NCBI RefSeq assembly: GCF_002993325.1
Contig: NZ_PVNO01000027.1
Location: 124,001-188,000 of the forward strand
Direction of reading: 5' to 3'
From: Alteromonas gracilis
GTDB taxonomy: Bacteria > Pseudomonadota > Gammaproteobacteria > Enterobacterales > Alteromonadaceae
DNA: 64,000 bases
Shown here piece by piece: positions 9,032 to 18,772 of this stretch (position 1 is the stretch's first letter; every line of letters begins with the position of its first letter). The position numbers were made by a program, and so were the translations under genes. The notes below the pieces were generated by a model that saw only the letters and a list, made by a program, of their open reading frames with translations, was not told where the DNA came from and made no database searches.

Positions 9032-11056
9032 CTACCAATCACTCCGATTTGAGGGCATACGTTGACGCTGACGTTTTTGGGCTTCTAATTGCATTTTTCG
9101 TTTAAGCAAAAATGCAGGGTCGTCAGGTACGCGACGCATTAAACTTTCCATTCGCTGTAGTTCTTCTTTTTCAGCATCAGTGAGCTCTTCAGCTTGACCT
9201 TGCGCGGCTTGTGCTTCGCGCTCTGACTGTTGCTCGCTCTCTTTCGGTTGCCCACTATTTTGCTGGGCACTTTCATTTTGCTCAGACTGATCCTGCTCTG
9301 CATTTTGTTGTTGTGAATCTGATGATTCGGTCTCGTCATTTATCTTCGAATCATCAGGTTGCTGCGAGTCATCACCGCTATTTTGCTGTTCATTGTTATC
9401 GCTCTGATCTTGATTTTCATCTGACTGTTGGACCTCTCCAGGGTTTTGCTGACCGCTCTGATCATTTGAACCATCCTGATTGTTTTGGTCACTATTTTGA
9501 GAGTCATTTTGCTCGCTATTATCACCTGACTCGTTCTGATCTTGGTTTTGCTGCTGCTCGTTTTGATTCTGCTGTTGCTGCTGTTGCTGCTGTTTCAACA
9601 AATCTTCAATAATTTTCTTGTTCGTTCTCGCATCTTCAAAATCCGGAGCTTCGCGCAAAGCTTGGTCATATTTCTTAATAGCCTCTTCTAGCTTACCGAG
9701 CTTTGCCAATGCATTACCTTGGTTATAAGCGCTGTTGGGTCCAGGGATGTTTTGGTAGGCATTTAACGCACCTTCATAATCACCAGATTTATAGAGTGAT
9801 GAGGCCTTCCATGTTTCGTCATTAAATTGGTTAACAGCGTCTTTATACTTACCTCTTTGGTAACTGTTCAATGCTTCCTGATTGTCATTCATAAACGGCT
9901 TTTGCCACCATGAAAGCGGATTAGGTCCGCTTGCCGGCGCTGGTGCAGACGGTGTCTGTGCAGCGATGTTTTGTGAGTCTTGAGAACTTTGCAAGGCATG
10001 AGCGTTTTGAACGAAAGACGGGCTAAGTACGCCAATCAACACAATGAATACCAAGCCTCGTTTAAATGCAAAGGCTGCGAACGGAAGAAGTAAAAGTAAC
10101 AGGTAAGGGCCAACCTCTTTCCACTGATCACCTTGTAAGTTACTCTCTTCTTCGCCCTCTTCACTGTCGGTTTTGTCGAGCAGCGATACAGCGGCAAGGG
10201 CCTCAATATCCGCGTCGTTTGATGTAAAGGATTCGAAACGTCCGCCGCTTGTTTTTACCACACCTTTCACTGCGCCTTCATTTAGCTTAGGTATAACGAT
10301 GCTGCCTGTAAAATCCTTCAAAAGCTCGCCACTTTGTTGGCGAATGGGGGCGCCTTCAGACGTGCCAACTGTAAGCGCATTTACAGTGAAAGGAATAGAT
10401 GCCACATACTCTTGAAGTTCTTGCTGTTGCTCTAACTCTATACCGTCAGTAATCCAATAGATCATGCCTGAGTTATATCCCGCATTGGTTAGAAGCTCGG
10501 CTGCACTCTCTATACCTAACAGCGGATCGCTGCCTGGCACTGGCATGATTTCGGGTGAAAGACTGGGAAGTAGCGTTGTGATATTGCCAGCGTCTTCGGT
10601 TAATGGGCTTATAACAAATGCATCTCCCGCATAAGCGACGAGACCCATTTCGCCTTCACCAATAGCGTTGACCAAGTCTATCGCCTTGTATTTAGCTCGG
10701 GTCAATCGATCAGGCGTCATGTCGGTAGCGCGCATAGATAGCGACATATCAATAACAATGACATGTCCCATTTTTAGCTGATAAACCGGTTGAGGTAAGC
10801 GTTCCCACGTTGGTCCAGCTAGCGCAGTTACACTCATGAGCCATACAAAGGCCAGCATCCACATAGGCGGTTTTGCACCTAATTCGTTTTTTCCAATCAC
10901 CATGTGTTGATACAAGTGAGAGGGGATCACCGATTGCCATCCCGATTGCTTAGCCGTGGTTTTTCTTATTAATATCACCAGCAACATTAGGGGAATCAAT
11001 GCGATAAACCACTCGGGGCGTAAAAAATGAAATTGATTTAAGAAGTCGAGTTCCAT
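9032..11056 (-). CDS. batB: BatB/BatC-like fusion: VWA domain, TPR and Q/N-rich tail
   Basis: 674 residues. Two N-terminal membrane helices are followed by a von Willebrand A domain with an intact metal site (DMSLS at the start of the domain) and more membrane helices near 310-345. Then come TPR repeats (YKSGDYEGALNAYQNI, AYNQGNALAKLGKLEEAI). From about residue 485 to 620 the chain is dominated by Gln, Asn, Ser, Asp and Glu, ending with a charged helix. This joins in one polypeptide what other bacteria encode as BatB and BatC. The start ATG overlaps the upstream stop by one base (TAATG). The tail is probably disordered and could mediate contacts. Confidence 0.87.
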   Translation of the reverse strand: MELDFLNQFHFLRPEWFIALIPLMLLVILIRKTTAKQSGWQSVIPSHLYQHMVIGKNELGAKPPMWMLAFVWLMSVTALAGPTWERLPQPVYQLKMGHVIVIDMSLSMRATDMTPDRLTRAKYKAIDLVNAIGEGEMGLVAYAGDAFVISPLTEDAGNITTLLPSLSPEIMPVPGSDPLLGIESAAELLTNAGYNSGMIYWITDGIELEQQQELQEYVASIPFTVNALTVGTSEGAPIRQQSGELLKDFTGSIVIPKLNEGAVKGVVKTSGGRFESFTSNDADIEALAAVSLLDKTDSEEGEEESNLQGDQWKEVGPYLLLLLLPFAAFAFKRGLVFIVLIGVLSPSFVQNAHALQSSQDSQNIAAQTPSAPAPASGPNPLSWWQKPFMNDNQEALNSYQRGKYKDAVNQFNDETWKASSLYKSGDYEGALNAYQNIPGPNSAYNQGNALAKLGKLEEAIKKYDQALREAPDFEDARTNKKIIEDLLKQQQQQQQQNQNEQQQNQDQNESGDNSEQNDSQNSDQNNQDGSNDQSGQQNPGEVQQSDENQDQSDNNEQQNSGDDSQQPDDSKINDETESSDSQQQNAEQDQSEQNESAQQNSGQPKESEQQSEREAQAAQGQAEELTDAEKEELQRMESLMRRVPDDPAFLLKRKMQLEAQKRQRQRMPSNRSDW

Positions 11057-12105
11057 TATTTCGTCTCCTTAGTGGACTCTGGACCATGCGCGGAAAACTG
11101 GTTTTGCTTTTGTTTTATCCAGCGATATGACGAAATAGCCAGGGTCAAAAATGCCCATAGTGCAGATAGGAGTAATGCTGCCGCAAGAGGATAGTAAAAA
11201 AGTGCGCTTAATGGTCGCATTTTGCGGGTTTCACCTTCAATTGGCTCAAGTGCGTCAAGCTGTTGGTATATGGACTGTAGCTCTTGCGCATTTCTTGCCC
11301 TGAAATATTGCCCTCCTGTTGAAGTTGCGATGTCGGTCAACATTCCCTCGTCAAGCTCTTGCGAAGGGTTTATTTGGCGACTGCCGAAGAAACTCTGAAT
11401 TAGCATTTTGTCGGCGCCTACACCTATGGTGTATACCTTAACCCCTTTGCTAATAGCGAGCTCTTTGGCTTGCTCTGGCGTTATGTTACCTGCTGTATTC
11501 TGTCCGTCGGTAAGAAGGATCAGTACGTTGTTTGACTCTTCACGCTCATCAAAACGTTTCACCGCTAAACCTATGGCGTCACCTATTGCGGTTTGCTCTC
11601 CAACTAAACCAATAACAGCTTCACTAAGAAGTGTAGATACCGTGTCTCTGTCGTAAGTTAGTGGCGCTTGAACGTATGCGGTATCAGCAAATAAAATAAG
11701 ACCAAGCCTATCGCCCACGCGACGCTGAATGAAATCGTAAACCACAGATTTTGTCATGGTTAGTCGATTTACTTGCCTGCCTTGAAGCTGCATATCATCA
11801 ATTTTCATACTGCCTGACAAGTCGACGGCTAGCATCATTTCCCTTCCTTCGTTAGGAATGCTCACGGGCTCGCCCAACCATTGAGGGCGGGCTGCGGCAG
11901 TCACAAGCAGTAGCCATATTAAACTACTTACTACAAGCGGTATTTTGGTTTGCCTTAATTGAGTTTGCTCTGACACTTCGCCAGGCCGCAAACTGGGAAC
12001 CCGCAGCGCAGCCATCGGCATGTCTTGCGCTTTTTTAGAAAGCAGGCGCACAATAATAGGCAAGGGGAGCGCAAAAAATACCCACCACCAAGCAAAATTA
12101 AGCAT
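11056..12105 (-). CDS. batA: BatA-like von Willebrand A membrane protein
   Basis: 349 residues: two N-terminal membrane helices, a VWA domain with the metal-binding motif DLSGS and downstream LLTDGQNTAG, and a C-terminal membrane helix (FYYPLAAALLLSALWAFLTL). This is the BatA plan. It is the first of two VWA proteins in the operon and overlaps the DUF4381 gene by 8 bases and the next VWA gene by one. It likely works with the MoxR ATPase in assembling or activating an envelope complex; this is inferred from the family. Confidence 0.88.
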   Translation of the reverse strand: MLNFAWWWVFFALPLPIIVRLLSKKAQDMPMAALRVPSLRPGEVSEQTQLRQTKIPLVVSSLIWLLLVTAAARPQWLGEPVSIPNEGREMMLAVDLSGSMKIDDMQLQGRQVNRLTMTKSVVYDFIQRRVGDRLGLILFADTAYVQAPLTYDRDTVSTLLSEAVIGLVGEQTAIGDAIGLAVKRFDEREESNNVLILLTDGQNTAGNITPEQAKELAISKGVKVYTIGVGADKMLIQSFFGSRQINPSQELDEGMLTDIATSTGGQYFRARNAQELQSIYQQLDALEPIEGETRKMRPLSALFYYPLAAALLLSALWAFLTLAISSYRWIKQKQNQFSAHGPESTKETK

Positions 12106-12754
12106 GATGAGGCTCCTTTGCTTGATTGTTGTTTGCTGATGCGCTTTTTAAGGTGGCTTGCGTATTACTGCCTTCGAATTCTTCATTGCCAGGCACGTCA
12201 AACGTTAATTTGTTCTTGGGAAAGCGAGCTTTAGACAGCCAGCCTTTTACCGCGTTTTTACATGTATCAAAATCATTGGAATTTGGGTTGGCGTGATAAA
12301 TATTGCTAACCAATAATGCTAAATCGCTCTCAAGGTTTTTATCACGTTTCTTCAGCGCTGAGGTTAGAAACGCTTGCCACTGTTTACCATATAAACCAGC
12401 TACTTGTTGAGTAGGGTAGTAGCTCATCGCTGCGCGCTTCAATATGGAATTAAGCGCTACGGGCCAATTATTCTGTTGTGCTGAAACGGACTCAAGCAGT
12501 GCTAAAGCTTGCTTTCGCGGCTTGTTATGGCGCAGGTAAGCTGAAAGCGTTTTGTAAAGGCCGAAAATTGTAATGACAACTAAAACAATAAGTAACCACC
12601 ACCCCCAATCTAGCGGCCAAGCACTGACGTCGTTAGGAACGTGGATATCTCGAAGCTGAGCGAGTGGGTCCTGCTGCTGCATTTGTAAAGGTTGCTGATT
12701 AGGTAACTGCATAGTTTGTGTAACGTTTAACGGAATATTGCTGTTTTGCATCAA
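12098..12754 (-). CDS. DUF4381 membrane protein of the MoxR/Bat operon
   Basis: 218 residues with a Gln-rich N-terminus (residues 14-32), the conserved DIHVPNDVSAWPLDWGWWLL segment leading into a single membrane helix, and a cytoplasmic helical C-terminal half ending in a low-complexity tail. Placement between the DUF58 and BatA genes and the DUF4381-like P-x-x-V-S-x-W-P-L motif support the family. It overlaps both neighbours (ATGA junction with DUF58). Function unknown. Confidence 0.82.
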   Translation of the reverse strand: MMQNSNIPLNVTQTMQLPNQQPLQMQQQDPLAQLRDIHVPNDVSAWPLDWGWWLLIVLVVITIFGLYKTLSAYLRHNKPRKQALALLESVSAQQNNWPVALNSILKRAAMSYYPTQQVAGLYGKQWQAFLTSALKKRDKNLESDLALLVSNIYHANPNSNDFDTCKNAVKGWLSKARFPKNKLTFDVPGNEEFEGSNTQATLKSASANNNQAKEPHHA

Positions 12755-13725
12755 TTCAGCTCCAATCGTTTTTCTTGTTGCATACTTTGAAGCTGATCAT
12801 CTAAGGGAAGCCCGGCTGAGACACTGAAACGAGCGATATTATTTTTCCTTAGCATTTCATAAATTGTACGGTTGTGTTCGTCGCGCCATTGTTTGTATTG
12901 ATCTTGCTCTTTACTGTCGCCTAATACCCAGCGCTGCTGATTTTTCCCGTCTGAAACGCTTACCGTTTGAAGCGACGATGTTTTTGGTAAAGCGTGCTCT
13001 ATGGGGTCGTTAACCACTATGGCTCTAACTTCACAATGCCTTGTTATATGGCTTAAGTGCTGAATAGCTTGAGTGCCAAGATGCTGAAAGTCAGACACTA
13101 AGTAAACTAGGCTTCCTGGTCTGGCTAAGCGTCTAGCGCGAGCGCAAGCATCGGCAAAAGCTTTTTCATCACGAGCTTTATCTGGCATATATTGCGTGCT
13201 TTGCTCATGAAGGGACATGAGTTCATGGCATACGTGCAGTACGGCCTTTTTACGCGTGAGAGGTTTGATTTCTTTATGCTGCTGCTGATTAAAAACTAAC
13301 GCACCAACTTTATCTCCGCGAGCGGCAGCAGACCAACTAATTAAAGAAGACACATGAGCGGCTTGGACTGCTTTCGTTAACAATTGCGTTCCGAAGGCCA
13401 TTGAGGGTAGGTAATCGCAAAACAAAAACACAGGGCGTTCTCGCTCTTCGCGATACACCTTAGTGTGTGTCTTCCCCGTCCGCGCGGTCACGCGCCAATC
13501 AATGGCGCGAATATCATCGCCAGGTTGGTAATGTCGCGCCTCGTCAAATTCCATTCCGCGCCCCTTGTGTTTAGTAAGGTAGCTTCCCGCAAGCTTGGCT
13601 TGAGGCATGCGTTTGGGCGCTAAACTAAAGAGTTTAGACAACTGCTGATAGCGAAGAAGCTCTGCTGTTGACAGGGTGACGCCGTTGCTTTGCAGCTTAA
13701 TTAGCTGCGACTTCACATTTTCCAT
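12751..13725 (-). CDS. DUF58 domain protein of the MoxR operon
   Basis: 324 residues. The hallmark DUF58 core is visible: GRGMEFDEARHYQPGDDIRA followed by IDWRVTARTGKTHTKVYREE, then a degenerate VWA-like region with FLFCDYLPSM. DUF58 proteins are the standard partner of MoxR ATPases. It lies 3 bases after the moxR stop and is coupled to the DUF4381 gene by an ATGA overlap. No membrane helix is evident, so it is probably cytoplasmic. Confidence 0.88.
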   Translation of the reverse strand: MENVKSQLIKLQSNGVTLSTAELLRYQQLSKLFSLAPKRMPQAKLAGSYLTKHKGRGMEFDEARHYQPGDDIRAIDWRVTARTGKTHTKVYREERERPVFLFCDYLPSMAFGTQLLTKAVQAAHVSSLISWSAAARGDKVGALVFNQQQHKEIKPLTRKKAVLHVCHELMSLHEQSTQYMPDKARDEKAFADACARARRLARPGSLVYLVSDFQHLGTQAIQHLSHITRHCEVRAIVVNDPIEHALPKTSSLQTVSVSDGKNQQRWVLGDSKEQDQYKQWRDEHNRTIYEMLRKNNIARFSVSAGLPLDDQLQSMQQEKRLELN

Positions 13726-13728
13726 GAC

Positions 13729-14685
13729 TTATGGAACTGCGACGGTAGCGACAATCTTATCTAGCACATCGTTGATTGTTACACCTTCGGCTTCAGCTTG
13801 ATAAGACAAAATAATGCGGTGGCGAAGAACATTATGTACAACAGCCTGAATGTCATCTGGCCCAACAAAATCTCTGCCGCTCAGCCATGCGTGAGCGCGC
13901 GCGCATCGGTCTAGACTAATGGTGGCGCGGGGGCTTGTTCCCATGGCAATCCACTGGCCTAAATCAGCATCGAAGTTTGCTGGTTGGCGGGTCGCCATAA
14001 TAAGCTGAACTAAATACTGTTCTAATTCAGGAGCCATATAAAGCGATAAGGCTTCTTTACGGGCCGTAAAAATATCGTCTTGTGTAAGTGTAGGTGGTGT
14101 TACCGGTGGCTCTGACAGGGCTTCACCGCGTGTTAAACGCAGAATTTCTATTTCTGTTTCCGCGCCTGGATAATCAATATCAACATGCATTAAAAAACGA
14201 TCTAATTGGGCCTCTGGCAGAGGATAAGTCCCTTCTTGCTCTAGTGGATTTTGCGTTGCCATAACTAAAAATAGTGGTGGCAAAGGATAGGTTTTGCTCC
14301 CTACCGTAATTTGGCGTTCGGCCATGGCCTCTAATAGCGCCGACTGCACTTTTGCTGGGGCACGGTTTATTTCATCGGCCAACACTAAATTGTGAAAGAG
14401 CGGGCCTTTCTGGAATACAAATTCACCCGTCTCAGGTCGATAGATGTCCGTACCGGTTAAATCTGCTGGTAGTAGATCAGGGGTGAACTGCACACGGTGA
14501 AAATCACCGTCAATACCGTTAGCAAGTGCATTGATTGCGCGAGTTTTCGCAAGTCCTGGAGGTCCCTCAACAAGCAAGTGACCGTCGGCCAAAAGAGCGA
14601 TAAGAAGGCTTTTTGTTAACGCGTGTTGACCAATGATTTGTTGGTCTAAGTAAGCGTGTAACTGTTGAAATTGCGCTGCTGCCAT
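13729..14685 (-). CDS. moxR: MoxR family AAA+ ATPase
   Basis: 318 residues from the ATG at 14685. A TTG 45 bases further out (14730) is also in frame, but the extra segment (THPNNENSNGNFCI) is not MoxR-like. Walker A is GPPGLAKT, Walker B is LVLADEINRAP, sensor 1 follows in ATQNPLEQEGTYPLPEAQLDRF, and the C-terminal lid is present. MoxR ATPases act as chaperones that mature other complexes, here presumably the Bat membrane proteins encoded downstream. It heads a six-gene minus-strand operon whose promoter must lie in 14686-15000. Confidence 0.9.
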   Translation of the reverse strand: MAAAQFQQLHAYLDQQIIGQHALTKSLLIALLADGHLLVEGPPGLAKTRAINALANGIDGDFHRVQFTPDLLPADLTGTDIYRPETGEFVFQKGPLFHNLVLADEINRAPAKVQSALLEAMAERQITVGSKTYPLPPLFLVMATQNPLEQEGTYPLPEAQLDRFLMHVDIDYPGAETEIEILRLTRGEALSEPPVTPPTLTQDDIFTARKEALSLYMAPELEQYLVQLIMATRQPANFDADLGQWIAMGTSPRATISLDRCARAHAWLSGRDFVGPDDIQAVVHNVLRHRIILSYQAEAEGVTINDVLDKIVATVAVP

Positions 14686-14790
14686 AATGCAAAAATTTCC
14701 GTTTGAGTTCTCGTTATTGGGATGTGTCAATGCGACGGCGACGTAAACAGATGACTTTAAAGTGATCGCTTATGTCATGACTAGATTATT

Positions 14791-14805
14791 TAAACCTTAG
14801 GTTTA
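14791..14805. promoter_or_regulatory. 15-bp palindrome in the moxR-fadI divergent region
   Basis: TAAACCTTAGGTTTA, two 7-bp arms around one base. It lies about 105 bases before the moxR ATG and 290 bases before fadI. It could be an operator for moxR; no regulator can be named. The rest of 14806-15000 shows no gene. Confidence 0.35.
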
Positions 14806-15001
14806 CGTCACAATGACACAAAACAGACTTTCATTTCCATATAAGGTTCATTGTATCTTTCTTCAAGTCGTTTAACGGTATTAATAACACGATATTTGGT
14901 TATGCTTGTAAGCAACGGGCTGTCTTTAACCATGGCATCAGTCGTGGTAATAACTTTGGGGCATTTATTTTGTTCTTCTATCCGCATTATTTGCTATTTT
15001 G

Positions 15002-15031
15002 TTCATAGTTTGTAAAAATCGTAACTATTAC
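15002..15031 (+). promoter_or_regulatory. Candidate fadIJ promoter
   Basis: TTCATA (15002-15007), 18-base spacer, TATTAC (15026-15031); each hexamer matches four of six consensus bases. The distance to the fadI ATG is about 60 bases. The FadR-like site starts inside the -10 element. Confidence 0.4.
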
Positions 15032-15045
15032 AGGTCAGACCACTT
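15029..15045 (+). promoter_or_regulatory. FadR-type operator before fadI
   Basis: TACAGGTCAGACCACTT contains the core GGTCNGACC of the known FadR operator (consensus close to A-N-CTGGTCNGACC-N-G-N-T). It sits at the end of the candidate promoter, where a bound repressor would block transcription. Regulation of beta-oxidation genes by FadR is established in enteric bacteria and vibrios; its use here is inferred. Confidence 0.6.
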
Positions 15046-15093
15046 GAAAGGCAAAACGCTAATTTTAGAGTAGGTCATCAATTTAGGTGCATT

Positions 15094-16404
15094 ATGGCTA
15101 CAAAACAATCAGTTACTACCCGAGAGGGTGATCGCATCGCCATTGTCGCGGGGTTGCGTACTCCGTTTGCTAAAATGGCGACATATTTTCACGGCGTGCC
15201 GGCTGTAGATTTAGGCAAAATGGTTGTGAACGAACTGCTCGTGCGTCACGGTGTTCAGAAGGAATGGGTTGACCAGGTTGTTTATGGTCAAGTTGTTCAA
15301 ATGCCTGAAGCCCCAAATATCGCACGTGAAATTGTACTTGGTACCGGTATGAATGTTCACACTGATGCTTACAGCGTATCACGGGCTTGTGCGACCAGTT
15401 TCCAATCAACGGTAAATATTGCTGAAAGTATGATGGCTGGCACGGTTCAAGTGGGTATAGCCGGTGGCGCAGACTCAACGTCAGTCTCACCTATAGGTGT
15501 ATCAAAAAACCTTGCGCGTGCGTTAGTTGACTTACAAAAAACCAAAACTCTTGGTCAAAAGCTGAATATTTTCAAACGTTTGAGCCTGAAAGATTTAGCG
15601 CCGGTTCCACCAGCAGTAGCCGAGTACTCTACGGGGTTGTCGATGGGACAAACGGCAGAGCAGATGGCGAAAACGCATCAAATTTCTCGAGAAGAACAAG
15701 ACAAACTCGCACATCGCTCACACAGTCTTGCAGCTGAAAGTTGGGAAGCAGGTAAACTGTCTAGCGAAGTCATGACTGCTTATGCTGAACCATATAAAGG
15801 TGCCCTTGAGCGCGACAACAACGTGCGTTTCGATTCAAAACTTGAAGGTTACGCGAAACTTCGTCCAGTGTTTGATAAAAAGTATGGCTCTGTTACAGCG
15901 GCAAACGCCACACCACTTACCGATGGTGCTTCAGCGGTATTGATGATGACAGAGAGCCGCGCAAAAGAACTCGGTTATACGCCGTTGGGCTACATTAAGA
16001 GCTACGCGTTTTCAGCAATCGATGTGTGGGAAGACATGCTAATGGGGCCTTCTTATGCTACACCAATCGCTCTAGATCGTGCAGGCATGACCCTAAATGA
16101 TCTAACGCTTATCGAGATGCACGAGGCATTTGCAGCACAAACGTTAGCGAACGTTAAGATGTTTGCAAGTGACAAGTTCGCCAAAGAGAAACTAGGTCGC
16201 GACAAAGCGACTGGCGAAATTGACATGGACAAATTCAACGTAATGGGTAGTTCAATTGCCTACGGTCACCCGTTCGCTGCAACTGGTACACGTATGATCA
16301 CGCAAATGCTTAACGAGTTAAACCGCCGTGGCGGTGGTACAGGTTTATTAACTGCATGTGCTGCGGGTGGTCTTGGTGCGGCTATGATTGTGGAGACAGA
16401 ATAA
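15094..16404 (+). CDS. fadI: 3-ketoacyl-CoA thiolase FadI
   Basis: 436 residues, the usual FadI length. The acylated cysteine is C99 in SRACATSF; the C-terminal active-site motifs are [17 protein letters not shown] and CAAGGLGA. It carries out the last step of fatty acid beta-oxidation, cleaving 3-ketoacyl-CoA to acetyl-CoA. It forms the beta-subunit of the complex with FadJ, encoded one base after its stop codon. FadI/FadJ is the pair linked to anaerobic growth in E. coli; in marine relatives it may be used aerobically too. Confidence 0.95.
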   Translation: MATKQSVTTREGDRIAIVAGLRTPFAKMATYFHGVPAVDLGKMVVNELLVRHGVQKEWVDQVVYGQVVQMPEAPNIAREIVLGTGMNVHTDAYSVSRACATSFQSTVNIAESMMAGTVQVGIAGGADSTSVSPIGVSKNLARALVDLQKTKTLGQKLNIFKRLSLKDLAPVPPAVAEYSTGLSMGQTAEQMAKTHQISREEQDKLAHRSHSLAAESWEAGKLSSEVMTAYAEPYKGALERDNNVRFDSKLEGYAKLRPVFDKKYGSVTAANATPLTDGASAVLMMTESRAKELGYTPLGYIKSYAFSAIDVWEDMLMGPSYATPIALDRAGMTLNDLTLIEMHEAFAAQTLANVKMFASDKFAKEKLGRDKATGEIDMDKFNVMGSSIAYGHPFAATGTRMITQMLNELNRRGGGTGLLTACAAGGLGAAMIVETE

Positions 16405-16405
16405 G

Positions 16406-18565
16406 ATGAGTCAGGAACAAGAAATGACAAATGAAGTTCAGCCAACCTCAGGCGCATTTACGCTTACCAAGCAGGATAATGGCGTCGCAATTCTAAGCAT
16501 GGATGTACCTGGTGAATCCATGAATACGCTTAAAGCAGAGTTTGGCGATGAAATTTCAGCCATGCTTGACGACATTGAGCGAGACAGCAGCATTAAAGGT
16601 GTTGTGCTAACGAGCGGTAAGCCAAGTTCATTTGTAGCTGGCGCTGACATTACCATGCTAGCCGCCTGTAAAACCGCTGAAGATGCCACAACTATTGCCT
16701 CTGGCGGTCAAGCCATTTTCGATAGAATTGAGAATATGAAGGCGACATTCGTAGCGGCTATTCACGGCCCTGCGTTAGGTGGTGGTTTAGAGCTCGCGCT
16801 TGCATGTCACTATCGCGTATGTACCGATTCTCCGAATACTCAGGTAGGTTTACCTGAAGTTCAGCTTGGATTACTACCGGGTAGTGGCGGCACACAGCGC
16901 CTTCCTCGCTTAATCGGTATTCAGCAAGCAATGAAAATGATGCTGACAGGCTCTCCGGCGCGAGCGAAGCAAGCAAAAAAATACGGTATTGTTGATGAAG
17001 TTGTACCACAGACTGTATTGCTAAAAGTAGCAGAACAGTTTGCGCTTAAACGCAAACCTGAGCGCGACGCGCCTCAAAAGAGCGTAATGGACAAAATGTT
17101 GGAAAAAACCGGCGCTGGCCGCAACATGATGTTCAAAAAAGCCCGTGAAGCAACGTTTGCAAAGACCAAGGGCAACTATCCCGCACCAGGCTATATTATC
17201 GATGTTATTGAAACAGGCATGAATGAAGGCATGAAAGCGGGGCTTAAAGCGGAAGCTGAAGCCTTTGGAAAGCTTGTCATGACGCCTGAATCGTTCCAGC
17301 TTCGTCAAATTTTCTTCGCGACTACTGAAATGAAGAAAGAAAATGGCGTTGAGGGCGTTAAACCTGAAAAAATGAAGAAAGTTGGTGTGCTAGGTGGCGG
17401 CTTGATGGGCGGTGGTATCGCCTATGTAACGTCGACGAAAGCTGGTGTTCCCGTGCGTATTAAAGACGTGCGTGCTGAGGGCATCGCTAACGCAATGAAG
17501 TACAGCTATGACATCTTGAACAAAAAGGTGAAGAAGCGTTTCATGCGTAATAGCGAAATGCAGAAGCAGTTAGCGCTTCTCACCGGTACGCTTGACTATA
17601 GCGGCTATCAAGATACCGACATCGTAGTTGAAGCGGTATTCGAAGATTTAGAGCTCAAGCAAAAGATGGTGGCGGATATTGAAGAGAACTGTAAAGAAAG
17701 CACAATCTTTGCGTCGAATACATCGTCTATTCCAATTACACAAATTGCCGCGAAAGCAGCTCGCCCTGAGAACGTGATCGGCCTGCATTACTTCTCGCCA
17801 GTAGACAAAATGCCGTTAGCGGAAGTTATTGCTCACGAAAAAACCTCTGATCAAGTTATTTCGTCTACGGTTGAGTTTGCCAAGAAGCAAGGCAAAACGC
17901 CGGTGGTTGTTAAAGACGGCGCAGGCTTTTACGTTAACCGCATCTTAGCGCCTTACATGAATGAAGCAGCAAACCTCATTCTTGACGGTGAGCCAATTGA
18001 GCATATCGATAAATCTTTGGTCAAGTTTGGCTTCCCAGTAGGTCCGGTGAAGCTTCTTGACGAAGTGGGTATTGATGTTGGTACTAAGATTATCCCATTC
18101 CTTGTAGAGGCGTTCGGAGAGCGTTTCACTGCGCCAAGTGCTTTCGATAAAGTACTTGCTGATGGCAGAAAGGGTAAGAAAAACCAGAAAGGGTTTTATT
18201 CTTATGAAGGTAAAAAGCCTGGAAAAGAAGTGGATGAATCAATCTACGAACTACTGGGGCTGTCACCCTCTACTAAGTTAAGCGAAAAAGAAGTGGCAGA
18301 GCGCTGCGTTTTAATGATGCTTAACGAAGCGGCGCGTTGTTTGGATGAAGGTGTTATCCGCAATGCTCGTGACGGCGACATAGGCGCTATTTTCGGTATT
18401 GGCTTCCCTCCATTTCTGGGCGGCCCATTCCGCTATATGGATACCCTTGGTATTAAACATGTGGTTGCTCGTCTTAATCATTACGCTACCGCTGTTGGTG
18501 ACAAATTCACACCTGCTGATGTGTTAGTGAAAATGGCTGAAAACGATCAGAAGTTTTACGATTAA
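16406..18565 (+). CDS. fadJ: Multifunctional fatty acid oxidation complex alpha subunit FadJ
   Basis: 719 residues from the ATG at 16406, which has GGAGA nine bases upstream inside fadI; an in-frame TTG at 16388 is less likely. The first 190 residues are an enoyl-CoA hydratase domain (HGPALGGGLELALACHYR). A 3-hydroxyacyl-CoA dehydrogenase NAD-binding domain starts at about 320 (VGVLGGGLMGGGIAY), and two C-terminal HCDH domains follow. It provides the hydration and dehydrogenation steps of beta-oxidation. The operon ends at the strong hairpin just downstream. Confidence 0.95.
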   Translation: MSQEQEMTNEVQPTSGAFTLTKQDNGVAILSMDVPGESMNTLKAEFGDEISAMLDDIERDSSIKGVVLTSGKPSSFVAGADITMLAACKTAEDATTIASGGQAIFDRIENMKATFVAAIHGPALGGGLELALACHYRVCTDSPNTQVGLPEVQLGLLPGSGGTQRLPRLIGIQQAMKMMLTGSPARAKQAKKYGIVDEVVPQTVLLKVAEQFALKRKPERDAPQKSVMDKMLEKTGAGRNMMFKKAREATFAKTKGNYPAPGYIIDVIETGMNEGMKAGLKAEAEAFGKLVMTPESFQLRQIFFATTEMKKENGVEGVKPEKMKKVGVLGGGLMGGGIAYVTSTKAGVPVRIKDVRAEGIANAMKYSYDILNKKVKKRFMRNSEMQKQLALLTGTLDYSGYQDTDIVVEAVFEDLELKQKMVADIEENCKESTIFASNTSSIPITQIAAKAARPENVIGLHYFSPVDKMPLAEVIAHEKTSDQVISSTVEFAKKQGKTPVVVKDGAGFYVNRILAPYMNEAANLILDGEPIEHIDKSLVKFGFPVGPVKLLDEVGIDVGTKIIPFLVEAFGERFTAPSAFDKVLADGRKGKKNQKGFYSYEGKKPGKEVDESIYELLGLSPSTKLSEKEVAERCVLMMLNEAARCLDEGVIRNARDGDIGAIFGIGFPPFLGGPFRYMDTLGIKHVVARLNHYATAVGDKFTPADVLVKMAENDQKFYD

Positions 18566-18579
18566 GTTTATAAAATGTT

Positions 18580-18607
18580 AAAAAACCGGGCTTTGCCCGG
18601 TTTTTTT
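18580..18607 (+). terminator. Rho-independent terminator of fadIJ
   Basis: Stem CCGGGC/GCCCGG with TTT loop followed by seven T, flanked upstream by A6. It starts 14 bases after the fadJ stop. Confidence 0.93.
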
Positions 18608-18772
18608 ATATCTAATGCTTATTTCTGCTGGTTTATTGTTCGAAATTGGGTAAACTCTGCCCGTTTAAAAAATGCACGTGTCAATTTCTTGTCGCTATTT
18701 ATCAGCAGCTTATTGCAAATATTTGACTAATTGAGTCTTTGTCATTGTGTTTTGTCGAATTATGGGGGCGAT

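Noticed and set aside
9540..9600. CAG/CTG-like repeats in batB suggesting a microsatellite
   Set aside because: They encode the Gln run of the BatB tail in frame; kept as part of the protein finding, not as an independent repeat element.
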